In this document: piece by piece, positions 39,950-52,792 of the stretch
Layout: each line of letters begins with the position of its first letter
How positions within the stretch are numbered: the first letter of the stretch is position 1
Source: Xanthomonas sp.
GTDB taxonomy: Bacteria; Pseudomonadota; Gammaproteobacteria; Xanthomonadales; Xanthomonadaceae
NCBI GenBank assembly: GCA_018262705.1
Contig: JADFDQ010000001.1
Span: forward strand, 124,001 to 188,000
Direction of reading: 5' to 3'
DNA: 64,000 nucleotides
Made by a program: the position numbers and the translations under genes
Notes under the pieces: generated by a model
What the model was told of the DNA's origin: nothing
The model's input: only the letters and a program-made list of their open reading frames with translations
Database searches by the model: none

Positions 39950-42055
39950 ATGAAAAATCCATTCCATCGCCCCGCTCCGCTCGCGCTCGCCCTGCTGTGC
40001 GCCGTTGCCGGCGTCACCCTCGTCGCCTGCAAGCCTTCGGGCAACCCGCCGACCGCCGCACAGGTCGCCCCCGCCGCGCCGACCGTCGGCATCGACCTGT
40101 CCGGCATGGACAAGAACGTCAAACCCGGCGACGACTTCTACGCATTCGCCAACGGCCATTGGCAGGAAACCACCCAGATCCCGGCCGACCGCGCCAGCAC
40201 CGGCGTGTTCTACAGCGTGTACGAACGCGCCGAAAAGCGCCTGTCCGACCTTGTCCAGGGCTTGCAGCGCGAGAACCCGGCCGCCGGCAGCAACGAGCGC
40301 CGAATCGTCGACTACTACGCCGCCTTCATGGACGAGGCCAGCATCGAAGCGAACGGGCTGACGCCGATCAAACCCAGCCTGGATTCCATCGACGGCATCA
40401 ACGACATTTCCGGACTGTCGCGCTATCTGGGTTCCACCCTGCGCGCCGACGTCGATCCCATCAACGCCACCAATTTTTATACCGAAAACCTGCTCGGCCT
40501 GTTCGTGGCCGCCGGCCTCGACGACCACACGCAGAACTTCGGCTATCTGCTGCAGGGCGGGCTGGGCATGCCCGACCGCGAGTACTACCTGTCCAGCGAT
40601 GCCGCGATGGTCGCCAACCGCGACGCCTACAAGGCTTACATCCTCGCCCTGCTCAAGCAGGCCGGCACGCCCGACGCGGAGGCCAAAGCCAAGGCCATCT
40701 TCGATCTGGAACTGCGCATCGCGCAGGCGCAGGCACCCATCGTCGAGACCCAGGACATCCACAAGGCCAACAATCCGTGGCCGGTCGCCGACTTCGCCCA
40801 GCACGCGCCCGGCATCGACTGGTCGTCGTATTTCACCGCGGCGGGCCTTGCCGAGCAGAAAACCCTGATCGCCTGGCAGCCCGAGGCGATCCGCAAACTC
40901 TCGCTGCTGGTGGCCAGTCAGCCGCTGGCAACATGGAAGGACTACCTGCGCTTCCACGCGCTCAACCACTATGCCTCCTTGCTGCCCAAACCCTACGCCG
41001 ACCTCGCCTTCGGTTTCTACGGCACCCAGCTGGCCGGCACCACCGCCCAGCGCGACCGCTGGAAGCGCGCGCTGTCGGCCACCAACCGCGACCTCGGCGA
41101 CGCGGTCGGCCAGCTCTACGTCAAGCAGTACTTCCCGGCCAGCTCCAGGGAGCAGGTGGAAGGCATGGTGTCGAACATCCTCGCCGCCTTTCGCGACGGC
41201 ATCGACGGCCTGACCTGGATGTCGCCGGAGACCAAGAAGACCGCCAAGGAAAAGGCGGCAACCATGCGCGTCGGCGTCGGCTATCCGGACGCGTGGCGCG
41301 ACTATGCGACGCTGGAGATCAAACCGAACGATGCGCTCGGCAACGCCCTGCGCGCCGAGGAGTTCGAATTCCACCACCAGCGCGCCAAACTGGGCAAGGC
41401 GCCGGATGCCGGCGAATGGTGGATGACCCCGCAGACCGTCAACGCGGTCAACCTGCCGCTGCAGAACGCGATGAACTTCCCGGCGGCAATTCTCGAAGCG
41501 CCGTTCTTCGACCCCGCCGCCGACGCGGCCGCCAACTACGGCGCGATCGGCGCGATCATCGGCCACGAGATCAGCCACGGCTTCGACAACCTCGGCTCCG
41601 AGTTCGATGCCCAGGGCCGCCTGCACAACTGGTGGACGCCCGAGGACGCCGCCCACTTCAAGGCCGCTGCCGACCGGCTGGCCGCGCAATATGACGGCTA
41701 CGAAGCATTGCCGGGTCTGCACATCAATGGCAAACAGACCTTGGGTGAAAACATCGCCGACGTCTCCGGCCTGCAGGCAGCGCTGGCGGCCTACCACAAG
41801 TCGCTGGACGGCAAGCCGGCGCCGGTGATCGACGGCCTGAGCGGTGACGAACGCTTCTTTCTCGCCTTCGCCCAAGCCTGGCGCACCAAGACCCGCGAAG
41901 CCGCGCTGCGCGCGCAGGTGGTCGGCAACGAGCACGCCCCCGGCCAGTGGCGCGCGCTGACCGTGCGCAACCTCGACGCCTGGTACGCGGCGTTCAACGT
42001 GCAGGATGGGCAGAAGCTGTATCTCAAACCCGAGGATCGGGTGAAGATCTGGTAA
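39950..42055 (+). CDS. M13 family zinc endopeptidase lipoprotein (neprilysin/PepO-like)
   Basis: This 701-residue metallopeptidase probably trims short peptides in the periplasm. The lipobox places acylated Cys27 in TLVACKPSG. The zinc site is HEISH (539-543), and the third ligand is the Glu of GENIADVSG. NAVNLPLQNAMNFPAAIL holds the N-A-(F/Y) substrate pattern of M13. ATG 39950 was preferred over 39938 because the signal is then compact. A hairpin terminator follows the stop. Confidence 0.92.
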   Translation: MKNPFHRPAPLALALLCAVAGVTLVACKPSGNPPTAAQVAPAAPTVGIDLSGMDKNVKPGDDFYAFANGHWQETTQIPADRASTGVFYSVYERAEKRLSDLVQGLQRENPAAGSNERRIVDYYAAFMDEASIEANGLTPIKPSLDSIDGINDISGLSRYLGSTLRADVDPINATNFYTENLLGLFVAAGLDDHTQNFGYLLQGGLGMPDREYYLSSDAAMVANRDAYKAYILALLKQAGTPDAEAKAKAIFDLELRIAQAQAPIVETQDIHKANNPWPVADFAQHAPGIDWSSYFTAAGLAEQKTLIAWQPEAIRKLSLLVASQPLATWKDYLRFHALNHYASLLPKPYADLAFGFYGTQLAGTTAQRDRWKRALSATNRDLGDAVGQLYVKQYFPASSREQVEGMVSNILAAFRDGIDGLTWMSPETKKTAKEKAATMRVGVGYPDAWRDYATLEIKPNDALGNALRAEEFEFHHQRAKLGKAPDAGEWWMTPQTVNAVNLPLQNAMNFPAAILEAPFFDPAADAAANYGAIGAIIGHEISHGFDNLGSEFDAQGRLHNWWTPEDAAHFKAAADRLAAQYDGYEALPGLHINGKQTLGENIADVSGLQAALAAYHKSLDGKPAPVIDGLSGDERFFLAFAQAWRTKTREAALRAQVVGNEHAPGQWRALTVRNLDAWYAAFNVQDGQKLYLKPEDRVKIW

Positions 42056-42077
42056 GGCAGCGGCCCTTCCGTGGTGC

Positions 42078-42110
42078 AAGACGCCGGCCAGTGGCCGGCG
42101 TCTTCGTTTC
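42078..42110 (+). terminator. Likely intrinsic terminator after the M13 peptidase gene
   Basis: AAGACGCCGGCC and GGCCGGCGTCTT pair over a three-base loop, followed by the weak T-rich CGTTTCC. It lies 22 bp after the stop. Confidence 0.7.
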
Positions 42111-42304
42111 CTGTCCCCGCGCTCCCCCGATCCGCACGACATGGCCGGTTCTCGCGCCCGCCGGCGTTCGGACTCTTTGAGCAAGGTCTGAACAACGCCA
42201 TCCTGGAATTGTCAGCCCGCGCCGAGTACGGTACCGGGCCGAACTCGGCTTGCACGAATCAATTCAGGCCTTGCAAGCGCGCCCGACCCAAAGGAAGGCC
42301 GAGC

Positions 42305-43867
42305 ATGTTCGCAGCTCCCGCGCCCATCCCATCCGGCCCCACCCCGCCGCGCCAACGCATGCCATGGATCGATGCCCTGCGCGGCTTCGCGCTGCTGGGC
42401 ATCCTGCTGATGAACGTGGAGCTGTTCAATCGCGCCTACGCCTCCGTGTCCGTTGGCCTGGATCCGGACGCCACCGGGGTCGACCACATCGCGGATCTGC
42501 TGATCTACCTGTTCGTGCGCACCAAGTTCTGGATCCTGTTCTCACTGCTGTTCGGCATGGGTTTCGCGCTGATGCTGGAGCGCGCGCAGGCGGCGGGGCG
42601 CAGCTTCGTCCGCACCTATTTGCGCCGCACCCTGCTGTTGTTGCTGTTCGGGGCGATCCACGGGATCCTGATCTGGGAGGGCGACATCCTCACCGGCTAT
42701 GCCGTCACGGCGCTGTTCCTGCTACTGGCGATACTGGGCAGGCTGCGCGCTGGCATGATCGTCGCTGTCGCGCTGGTGCTGCTGGCGGCAGTATTCCGGA
42801 ATACCGCATTGCTCTCCTACCTGGCGTTGCTGCTGGTGGCCGGGTTGTCCGGGCTGTACATCCGAGGCGATCTTCGATTCCGCCGTTTTGGCCGCGAATG
42901 GCTGTTGACGCCCTGCCTGTTGGCCGCGCTGGGTCTGCTGATTCCGGTCGTTGGATCGATTGCCGCCGTTGCAACGAGCAAGCCTCCGGAGTTCTCCATT
43001 TTCGTCTTCGTGGCCGTACTTGGGCTCGAATTCCTGCTGCTGGCCTGGCTGGCATGGAAACGGCGCGAACCTGCGGAGCGCAGGCCGTTGCAGTTCGGCA
43101 TCGCCTGGTTTTCGATTTTCATGATTGCTGCGGTGTTGGCTGGCGCATTGCGATTGCATTCGCCCACGCCGACGACCGCGCAAGAGCGACAACGCAGCGA
43201 ACGCCAGCTTCAGGAAATACAGGAAGTAAGCGCTCGGCAGGTCCAGGTGTTGACCACCGGAAGCTATGCGGAGGCGGTCGTTTATCGCGCCGAGACCTGG
43301 GCCAAGGACATCGCCAATACGGGCTGGGGCATTTTCTATTTCGCCGACTTCCTGATCGGCCTGTGGCTGGTGCGCTCGGGCGTCGCGATCCAGCCGGAGC
43401 GGCATTTGCCTGCGCTGCGACGGCTGTGCGCCATCGGGCTGTCGCTGGGGCTGTTGGTCACGCTGGGCAGCGCGTCGGTCCTGCCCTTGACCCTTATCCC
43501 CAATGTCAACGACGAGGCCTTCAGGCTCCAGTTTTCCTTGCACCATCTGGCCGCACTGCCGCTAGCGCTGGGTTATCTGTCACTGTTGCTGCTGGCCTGG
43601 CAAACCGCGGCCGGCAAGGCCTGCCTGTCCTGGCTGGCACCGGTAGGCCGCATGGCCCTGACCAATTACCTGCTGCAGTCGCTCGTATGCAGCTTGGTTT
43701 TCTACGGCTACGGGCTAGGCCATTGGGGCATGCCGCGGGCCCAGCAAGCGGTGTTTTGCTTCGCGCTGTTTGCCGCGCAGGTCATCCTCAGCATGGCGTG
43801 GCTGCGGTATTTCCGCTTTGGTCCGATGGAATGGATCTGGCGCAAACTGACTTATGGGCGGGCTTGA
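42305..43867 (+). CDS. DUF418 family membrane protein (YeiB-like)
   Basis: The 520-residue inner-membrane protein has the DUF418 N-terminal signature IDALRGFALLGILLMNVELF. About ten hydrophobic helices follow, with a polar loop (about 285-335). The C-terminal DUF418 block is LSWLAPVGRMALTNYLLQSL and ends in FGPMEWIWRKLTYG. ATG 42305 follows an AAGGAAGG ribosome binding site; the long upstream extension has no coding support. Family members may transport or modify surface molecules, but the function is not established. Confidence 0.88.
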   Translation: MFAAPAPIPSGPTPPRQRMPWIDALRGFALLGILLMNVELFNRAYASVSVGLDPDATGVDHIADLLIYLFVRTKFWILFSLLFGMGFALMLERAQAAGRSFVRTYLRRTLLLLLFGAIHGILIWEGDILTGYAVTALFLLLAILGRLRAGMIVAVALVLLAAVFRNTALLSYLALLLVAGLSGLYIRGDLRFRRFGREWLLTPCLLAALGLLIPVVGSIAAVATSKPPEFSIFVFVAVLGLEFLLLAWLAWKRREPAERRPLQFGIAWFSIFMIAAVLAGALRLHSPTPTTAQERQRSERQLQEIQEVSARQVQVLTTGSYAEAVVYRAETWAKDIANTGWGIFYFADFLIGLWLVRSGVAIQPERHLPALRRLCAIGLSLGLLVTLGSASVLPLTLIPNVNDEAFRLQFSLHHLAALPLALGYLSLLLLAWQTAAGKACLSWLAPVGRMALTNYLLQSLVCSLVFYGYGLGHWGMPRAQQAVFCFALFAAQVILSMAWLRYFRFGPMEWIWRKLTYGRA

Positions 43868-43915
43868 GGGCCAACAGGTCTTCATCGCAAAACCGCGTTG
43901 ATCAGGGCGGGATGG

Positions 43916-44242
43916 CTACTGCGGCGGCGCCGCCAGTTCCTTCGCGCTCAGGGTGCCGTCGTGGTTCAGATCCTGTTTGCGGAAGCGCTCGCTGAGCCGG
44001 GCGCGATGCGCCTCACGGGTGATCGGCTGGCCTTTGCCGCCGGGCAGCTCGTCGGCGGTCAGCACGCCGTCGCCGTTGCGGTCCATGCGGTCGAAGGCAT
44101 AACTCATCCAGACCAGATATTCCGCCAGCGAGACCTTGCCGTCGGCGTCGCTGTCCATCCGCGAAAGATAGTCGCCGGTGCGCTGCACCTGTGCCGCCAC
44201 CGGCAGAGCGAGCGCAAGGACGAACAGGGCGATGAGCTTCAT
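43916..44242 (-). CDS. Small exported EF-hand calcium-binding protein
   Basis: The 108-residue product has a signal peptide (MKLIALFVLALALPVAAQ) and three EF-hand loops: DSDADGKVSLAEY, DRNGDGVLTADEL and DLNHDGTLSAKEL. The Asp/Asn/Gly/Glu pattern fits calcium binding in the periplasm. The start overlaps the stop of the thioredoxin-like gene by 4 bp (ATGA), so the two are translationally coupled. The short C-terminus ends in AAPPQ. Confidence 0.85.
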   Translation of the reverse strand: MKLIALFVLALALPVAAQVQRTGDYLSRMDSDADGKVSLAEYLVWMSYAFDRMDRNGDGVLTADELPGGKGQPITREAHRARLSERFRKQDLNHDGTLSAKELAAPPQ

Positions 44243-44763
44243 CCCGAAGTTCCATTGGAAGGTGCGGCTGCCGCCCTGCGCAGGATGGCGTTGATTTCGT
44301 CCACGATCCTCCCCAGGGTGTTCTCGTCGTAACCGCGATGGTGGGCCGCGATGCGTCCTTCGCGATCGATGATCCAAAGGTTCGGGTAGGCGTTCACGCC
44401 ATAGGTTTCCGCGATGCTTCCGCGGGCATCACGCGCTTGCGTGATCGAGTATTGCTTCATTTGCCGCATCATTACCCGATAGTCCGCGGCACTGTCCTCC
44501 ACGTTCACGGCGATCACCTGCAGCAGTCCGCCGGCGTGTTCCTGCAGGGTATTGAGCACCGGCAATTCACGCAGGCAGTAGGTGCACCACGAGGCCCAAA
44601 ACGTCACCACCACGACTTTCCCGCGGTACTGCTCAAGCGACACCGGCTTGCCGTCACGCCCATTTCCCAGCGCAGCGGGCGCCGGGTCGCCAATTGCCGG
44701 CTGGCCGGCCTGGGCGAAGGCGGTGCAAAGCAACAACATCAGGGCGACAAGGGCACGGCGCAT
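44239..44763 (-). CDS. Periplasmic thioredoxin-like protein, TlpA/ResA type
   Basis: The 174-residue product has a signal peptide (about 1-20) and a thioredoxin fold with active site WASWCTYCLRELP (Cys60 and Cys63, CTYC). The TlpA-type insertion is present (ARDARGSIAETYGVNAYPNL, cis-Pro in AYPN). It probably acts as a periplasmic thiol-disulfide reductant, for example in cytochrome c maturation. It is first in a two-gene unit with the EF-hand protein and divergent from mutM. Confidence 0.88.
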   Translation of the reverse strand: MRRALVALMLLLCTAFAQAGQPAIGDPAPAALGNGRDGKPVSLEQYRGKVVVVTFWASWCTYCLRELPVLNTLQEHAGGLLQVIAVNVEDSAADYRVMMRQMKQYSITQARDARGSIAETYGVNAYPNLWIIDREGRIAAHHRGYDENTLGRIVDEINAILRRAAAAPSNGTSG

Positions 44764-44870
44764 GAAACTATCCTCGACGGGTTGGCCAGAGACGCCGGGC
44801 GTCCGAGGTGCAATGGTACGGTGCGCAGCGGCGTCGGTGCACCCGGCGCCGGCTGCGCGACAATGCGCAC

Positions 44871-45683
44871 ATGCCAGAACTGCCCGAAGTCGAAACCACC
44901 CGCCGCGGCCTGGCGCCGCACGTCGAAGGCCGGACGGTGGCGCGCGTGTTGCTGCGCCGCCCGGATCTGCGCTGGCCGATCCCGCCTGAAATCCGGACGC
45001 AGCTTCCGGGCCAGCGCATCGACGCCGTCCGTCGCCGCGCCAAGTATCTGTTGCTGGACACGCGGGCCGGCAGCGCGCTGCTGCATCTGGGGATGTCCGG
45101 CAGCCTGCGGGTGCTGCCGGCCGACGCGCCGGTGCGCGCCCACGACCACGTCGACATCGCGCTCGGCGACGGCCGGCTGCTGCGCTTCAATGATCCGCGT
45201 CGGTTCGGCTGCCTGCTCTGGCAGCCGCCTTGCAGCGTGCACCCGCTGCTGGCCGGACTCGGCCCGGAGCCGCTCACCGACGACTTCGACGGCGATTTCC
45301 TGTTTGAGCGCAGCCGCGGCCGCAGCGCGACGGTGAAAGCTTTTCTGATGGATCAGGAGGTGGTGGTCGGCGTCGGCAACATCTACGCGGTCGAAGCGCT
45401 GTTTGCCGCCGGTATTTCTCCGCTGCGCGCCGCCGGGCGCATCTCCCGCGAACGCTACGCGGCGCTGGCCGATGCGGTGAAGGCAATTCTTGCCCAGGCC
45501 ATCGCACGCGGCGGCACCACCCTGCGCGACTTCATCCATCCGGACGGGACGCTTGGCTATTTCGCGCAGGAACTGTCCGTCTATGGCCGCGACGGCCAAC
45601 CCTGCCCACGCTGCGGACGACCGCTCAAATCGGCCCGCATCGACCAGCGCGCAACGGTTTGGTGCCCGCACTGCCAACGCTGA
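44871..45683 (+). CDS. mutM: Formamidopyrimidine-DNA glycosylase (Fpg)
   Basis: This 270-residue bifunctional glycosylase/AP lyase removes 8-oxoguanine and ring-opened purines. The mature N-terminus [14 protein letters not shown] carries the catalytic Pro2 and Glu3. Lys58 is in [21 protein letters not shown] is the helix-two-turn-helix. The C-terminal zinc finger is CPRCGRP with WCPHC. ATG 44871 is fixed because the N-terminal Pro must follow the initiating Met. Confidence 0.95.
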   Translation: MPELPEVETTRRGLAPHVEGRTVARVLLRRPDLRWPIPPEIRTQLPGQRIDAVRRRAKYLLLDTRAGSALLHLGMSGSLRVLPADAPVRAHDHVDIALGDGRLLRFNDPRRFGCLLWQPPCSVHPLLAGLGPEPLTDDFDGDFLFERSRGRSATVKAFLMDQEVVVGVGNIYAVEALFAAGISPLRAAGRISRERYAALADAVKAILAQAIARGGTTLRDFIHPDGTLGYFAQELSVYGRDGQPCPRCGRPLKSARIDQRATVWCPHCQR

Positions 45684-45745
45684 CGGCGGGCGCATCCGTG
45701 CCGCTTTCGCTATAGTCTTCGATCCTCCTTGGGCGCGCGGTCACG

Positions 45746-46327
45746 ATGACTGAATCCGGCGAAATCACCGTCCTGCTCGATGCCGCCCGCGGCGGCGATC
45801 GCGAGGCGATGGATCGCGTGCTCGCCACGCTCTACCAGGAGCTGCACGGCATGGCGCGCCGGCAGCTCGCCGGCCAGCAGCAAGGCCACACCCTGGACGC
45901 CACCGCGCTGGTGCACGAGGCCTACCTGAAACTGATCGGGCGCGAGCCGGGCGCGGTGCGCTTCGACGATCGCTCGCATTTCTTCGCCTACGCCGCCTCG
46001 GCGATGCGTTCGGTCATCGTCGATTACGCGCGCCAGCGGCTGGCGCAAAAACGCGGCGGCGACCTGCACCGCGTCACCGACCTGCCCGACGACATCGAAG
46101 GCGGGGTCAATCTCGACGAGGACATGCTCGGCCTCGACCGCGCGCTGGAACAACTGACGTCCGTCGATCCGCGCCTGACCAAGGTGGTGGAACTGCGCTA
46201 TTTCGCCGGCCTGTCGGAGCTGGAAATCGCAGCGCTGCTGGAACGCTCGGAACGCAGCGTACGCCGCGACTGGCAGAAAGCACGGATGTACCTGCTTGCC
46301 TCGCTGCGCGAGGTGCCGGCGGTCTGA
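45746..46327 (+). CDS. ECF RNA polymerase sigma factor of the kinase-linked TIGR02999 type
   Basis: This 193-residue sigma factor has region 2 (about 20-90, including DATALVHEAYLKLI and FFAYAASAMRSVIVDYARQR) and region 4 (about 135-185: ELRYFAGLSELEIAALLERS). In region 2.2, ordinary ECF factors carry acidic residues (often AEDLVQE); here the equivalent is ATALVHE, with Thr53 in place of an acid. In the EcfP/EcfK group such a Thr is phosphorylated by a Ser/Thr kinase to activate the factor. A kinase gene starts 18 bp downstream and no anti-sigma gene is present. TATAGT at 45711-45716 may be a -10 element. Confidence 0.85.
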   Translation: MTESGEITVLLDAARGGDREAMDRVLATLYQELHGMARRQLAGQQQGHTLDATALVHEAYLKLIGREPGAVRFDDRSHFFAYAASAMRSVIVDYARQRLAQKRGGDLHRVTDLPDDIEGGVNLDEDMLGLDRALEQLTSVDPRLTKVVELRYFAGLSELEIAALLERSERSVRRDWQKARMYLLASLREVPAV

Positions 46328-46345
46328 CCGCCCGCAGGATTGCGC

Positions 46346-49170
<2,825 letters not shown>

Positions 49171-49174
<4 letters not shown>

Positions 49175-49791
49175 AGCGGCAGCGGAACCTGCAGCGGCGC
49201 GATCGTCCCTTCGCCGCGCATCACCTTCTTGAACTCTGCGCGCGAAACCGAGAGATAGCGTTCGTTGCCGCCAATCTCCACCTGTGGCCCGTCGCGCACC
49301 GCGCGGCCGCTGTCGTCCACCCGCATATTCATGATCGCTTTCTTGCCGCTGTGGCAGATGGTCTTGATTTCGATGAGTTCGTCGGCCCAGGCCAGCAGGT
49401 ACTGGCTGCCTTCGAACAGCTCGCCGCGAAAGTCGGTGCGCAGCCCGTAGCACAGCACCGGAATCCGCAGCGCATCGACCACCTCGGTCAGCTGCCAGAC
49501 CTGCGCCTTGCTCAGGAACTGCGCCTCGTCCACCAGCACGCAGTTCAGCGCGCCGTGTTCCGCGATGTCCGCTTCGACCATTTTCTGCAGATCGGCCCCG
49601 CGTTCGAACGCGGTTCCCTGCGACTGCAGGCCGATGCGCGACGCCACCGTGCCGCTGCCGGCGCGGTCGTCAAGATTTGGCGTGAGGATCGCCACCCGCA
49701 TGCCGCGCTCGCGGTAGTTGTACGCGCTTTGCAGCAAGGTGGTGGTCTTGCCGGCGTTCATCGCCGAAAAATAGAAATACAGTTTGGCCAT
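49171..49791 (-). CDS. tdk: Thymidine kinase
   Basis: The 206-residue type II thymidine kinase salvages thymidine to dTMP. The P-loop is SAMNAGKTT (9-17), Walker B is VLVDEAQFL and the lasso region is [14 protein letters not shown] with [15 protein letters not shown]. coli Tdk has zinc-binding Cys in the same two places (CFCG and VCRKH). Here three of these four Cys are gone (CHSG and VSRAE), so this enzyme probably lacks structural zinc or has a reshaped lid. It is convergent with the kinase gene, the stops overlapping by 4 bp. Confidence 0.9.
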
Positions 49792-49853
49792 GCACGGATT
49801 CTACTGAAGCCGCAAGGCTGGCATCAGCGCCGCCATGCTCCGACAATGGCGGG

Positions 49854-51848
49854 GTGTCTTTGGATCCTCTCCACGGCCTGAATCCGTCCCAGCGCGACGC
49901 CGTCCTGCGCACGGAAGGCCCGCTGCTGGTACTGGCCGGTGCCGGCAGCGGCAAGACCCGCGTGATCGTCGAAAAAATCGCGCATCTGGTGACCAGCGGC
50001 CGCTATCCGGCCAAGCGCATCGCCGCGATCACCTTCACCAACAAATCCGCGCGCGAAATGCGCGAGCGCGTAGGCCGCCGCCTGAAGGGCGATGCCGCCG
50101 AAGATCTGACGGTCTGCACCTTCCACGCGCTGGGCCTGAAGATCGCCCAGATCGACCATGCGAAACTGGGCCTGCGGCGCGGCTTCTCGATTTTCGATGC
50201 CGACGATTCCTCTGCCCAAATCAAGGATCTGCTGCCGGCGGGCAGCAAGCCCGATGCGATCGAGGCGATGAAGTCGCTGGTCAGCCGCGCCAAGAATGCC
50301 GGACTGTCGCCCGAGCAATCCGCAGACGCGGCGCGCAGCGCGCGCGAACGCAAAGCCGCCGCGTTGTACGCGCGCTACCAGCAGCGGCTGGCGGCGTTCA
50401 ACGCGGTTGATTTCGACGACCTGATCCGGCTGCCGCTGCAGCTTTTGGAAACCGACCCCGAAGCCTGCGCGGCCTGGCGCGAGCGGATCGGCTATCTGCT
50501 GGTCGACGAGTGCCAGGACAGCAACGATGCCCAGTACCGGCTGCTCAAGGCGCTGACGGGGCAGGCGGGGCAGTTCACCTGCGTCGGCGACGACGACCAG
50601 AGCATCTACGCCTGGCGCGGTGCCAATCCGGACAATCTGCTGCAGCTCGGCAACGATTATCCGGCGCTGGACGTCATCAAACTGGAGCAGAACTACCGCT
50701 GCTCCAGCCGGGTGCTGCGCGCGGCCAACGCGCTGATCGCGCGCAACCCGCACGTGCATCCGAAGACGCTGTGGAGCAACGCCGCCGACGGCGAACGCAT
50801 TCGTGTCTGGGAATGCCGCGACGCTGCCCACGAGGCCGACAAGGTCGCCGCCGAAATCCAGTTCACCGCGCAGAAATACGGCGCGCCGTGGAGCGAATTT
50901 TGCGTGCTGTTCCGCGGCAACCATCAAAGTCGTGCGCTGGAAAAGTCGCTGCAACTGCTGCGGATTCCCTACCACCTGTCCGGCGGCACCGCGTTCCTGG
51001 ATCGCGGCGAGGTCAAGGACGCGCTGGCGTGGCTGCGCTTGCTGGCCAATCCCGACGATGACGCCGCCTTCCTGCGCGCAGTGCAATCGCCCAACCGTGG
51101 CGTCGGCGCGACAACCTTGACCAAGCTCAGCGAGCTGGCGGCGCACGCGCATCTGTCGCTGGGACGCGCGGCGGACTCAATCACGCTGTCCAAGCAGCTG
51201 TTGCCGCGCGCCGCGAACGCGCTGCAGGAATTTTCCGGGCTGCTGCTCGGCCTGCGCAAGGACGCGCACGCGCTGCCGCCCGCACAGCTGGTGCGCAAAT
51301 TGAACGAACGCTCCGGCCTGTTGGCCGCGCTGCGCGCGCGCTGCAAGGACGAGGCGCAATTCGGAATGCGCCGGCGCAACCTCGACGAACTGGCCGACTG
51401 GTTCGACGGGCCGAAAACATCCAGCTCAGGCGAACTGGCCGCCGCGCTCGCACTGCTGTCGCACGCCGACAAGGGCGACGCCGGCAATCAGGTGCGGCTG
51501 ATGAGCTTGCACGCAGCGAAAGGACTGGAGTTCCGCTTCGTGTTCATCGTCGGCGTCGAGGACGGCAACCTGCCGCACGAGGCCAGCATCGACGAAGGCC
51601 GGATCGACGAGGAGCGCAGGCTGTTCTACGTCGGCATCACCCGCGCCAAGGAACGCCTGTGGCTGTCGCACGCGCGGCAGGCGCAGCGCTGGGGCAGCAC
51701 CCAGCACCTCAAACCCAGCCGCTTCATCGACGAACTGCCCGCCGCAGAACTCCAGCGCGACGGCGCCGACCCGGAGGCCGAAGCCGCGCAGAAAGCCGAA
51801 CGTCGCAGCGCCAGCATTGCCAGCATCCGCGCCCTGCTGGCCGAATAG
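49854..51848 (+). CDS. rep: ATP-dependent DNA helicase Rep
   Basis: This 664-residue superfamily 1A helicase clears proteins ahead of replication forks. It begins with the Q-motif LNPSQRDAV, Walker A LAGAGSGKT (26-34), then TFTNKSAREM, DECQD, GDDDQSIYAWRG, QNYR, and in the second half MSLHAAKGLEFRFVFIVG and RRLFYVGITRAK. The length matches E. coli Rep (673). The start is GTG. The adjacent tdk is divergent. Confidence 0.93.
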   Translation: MSLDPLHGLNPSQRDAVLRTEGPLLVLAGAGSGKTRVIVEKIAHLVTSGRYPAKRIAAITFTNKSAREMRERVGRRLKGDAAEDLTVCTFHALGLKIAQIDHAKLGLRRGFSIFDADDSSAQIKDLLPAGSKPDAIEAMKSLVSRAKNAGLSPEQSADAARSARERKAAALYARYQQRLAAFNAVDFDDLIRLPLQLLETDPEACAAWRERIGYLLVDECQDSNDAQYRLLKALTGQAGQFTCVGDDDQSIYAWRGANPDNLLQLGNDYPALDVIKLEQNYRCSSRVLRAANALIARNPHVHPKTLWSNAADGERIRVWECRDAAHEADKVAAEIQFTAQKYGAPWSEFCVLFRGNHQSRALEKSLQLLRIPYHLSGGTAFLDRGEVKDALAWLRLLANPDDDAAFLRAVQSPNRGVGATTLTKLSELAAHAHLSLGRAADSITLSKQLLPRAANALQEFSGLLLGLRKDAHALPPAQLVRKLNERSGLLAALRARCKDEAQFGMRRRNLDELADWFDGPKTSSSGELAAALALLSHADKGDAGNQVRLMSLHAAKGLEFRFVFIVGVEDGNLPHEASIDEGRIDEERRLFYVGITRAKERLWLSHARQAQRWGSTQHLKPSRFIDELPAAELQRDGADPEAEAAQKAERRSASIASIRALLAE

Positions 51849-51889
51849 TTGCCATTACACTGGGCTTTCCCGCACCACCGGACACGCCC

Positions 51890-52723
51890 ATGCGCCGACT
51901 GCTTCCCTTCGTTCTCGGCCTGCTGCTCAGCGCCTGCGCCACGACGCCGATGCACGGCAGCGGCGCGTCCTCGCAGGTGCGCGAGATCAGCGATCTGGCT
52001 GCAATCGCACCGGCGCTTGCCGAAAGCCGCGCCCGCACCCTGCTGGTGCTCGACATCGACGACACCCTGCTGACTTCCGATACTTTTTTCGGCAGCGACG
52101 CCTGGTACGAATGGCAAAAGACGCTGCCGCCACACGATCCCGGCAAGGTGCCGTGCCTGTTCGACGTGATCGCACTGAATTACGAGGCCGGCACCCAGCA
52201 CCCGACCCAGCCCGACGGCCCGAGCCTGATCAACGCGCTGGCCGTGGACAAGCTGCTGCTCACCTCGCGCGGCGCCAACTACCGCGGCGGCACGCTGCGC
52301 ACGCTGCGCGGCAACGGCTACGCGCTGCCGGCCATGCTCGGCGGCCAGCCCGACGGCCGCAGCTGGGATTACTACAAAGCGCCCGACGCACGCCCGCTGC
52401 GCGTGGTCTACGACCAGGGCCTGTTCATGACCACCGGGCAGGACAAGGGCAAAACCCTGCTCGATCTGCTCCGGCGACTGCGCCTGCATTACGACCGCGT
52501 GCTGCTGGTTGACGACGGCCAGGGCAACATAGACGCCATGCGCAACGCGTTGCAGGCGGCAGGCATCGACTACCTGGGCCTTCATTTCACCCGCATCGAC
52601 AAGTCCATTCGCCCGGAAAACGCCCAGGCCGGCCGCGACGGTTGGCAACACTGGCGCACGCTGCTCGCGCAAAATTACCCGCAGCGGCTGCAGGACATGG
52701 AGCAGGGCAAGTGCGGGAATTGA
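51890..52723 (+). CDS. HAD-like DUF2608 lipoprotein
   Basis: The 277-residue product has the lipobox LLLSAC (Cys16) and a HAD-type motif LDIDDTLLTSDTFF (DIDDT, 55-59), with a second acidic motif VLLVDDGQGNIDAMRNA near residue 205. This is the pattern of DUF2608 phosphatase-like proteins, here probably tethered in the periplasm. The length and the absence of a cap domain beyond the usual leave the substrate open. It starts 42 bp after rep and may be co-transcribed with it. Confidence 0.8.
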   Translation: MRRLLPFVLGLLLSACATTPMHGSGASSQVREISDLAAIAPALAESRARTLLVLDIDDTLLTSDTFFGSDAWYEWQKTLPPHDPGKVPCLFDVIALNYEAGTQHPTQPDGPSLINALAVDKLLLTSRGANYRGGTLRTLRGNGYALPAMLGGQPDGRSWDYYKAPDARPLRVVYDQGLFMTTGQDKGKTLLDLLRRLRLHYDRVLLVDDGQGNIDAMRNALQAAGIDYLGLHFTRIDKSIRPENAQAGRDGWQHWRTLLAQNYPQRLQDMEQGKCGN

Positions 52724-52792
52724 TCCTCGCCGGCCCTGCCTTCGCCTGACGCGCGCTTGCACCACGCCACGCCGAACCGCGACACTCCGACC

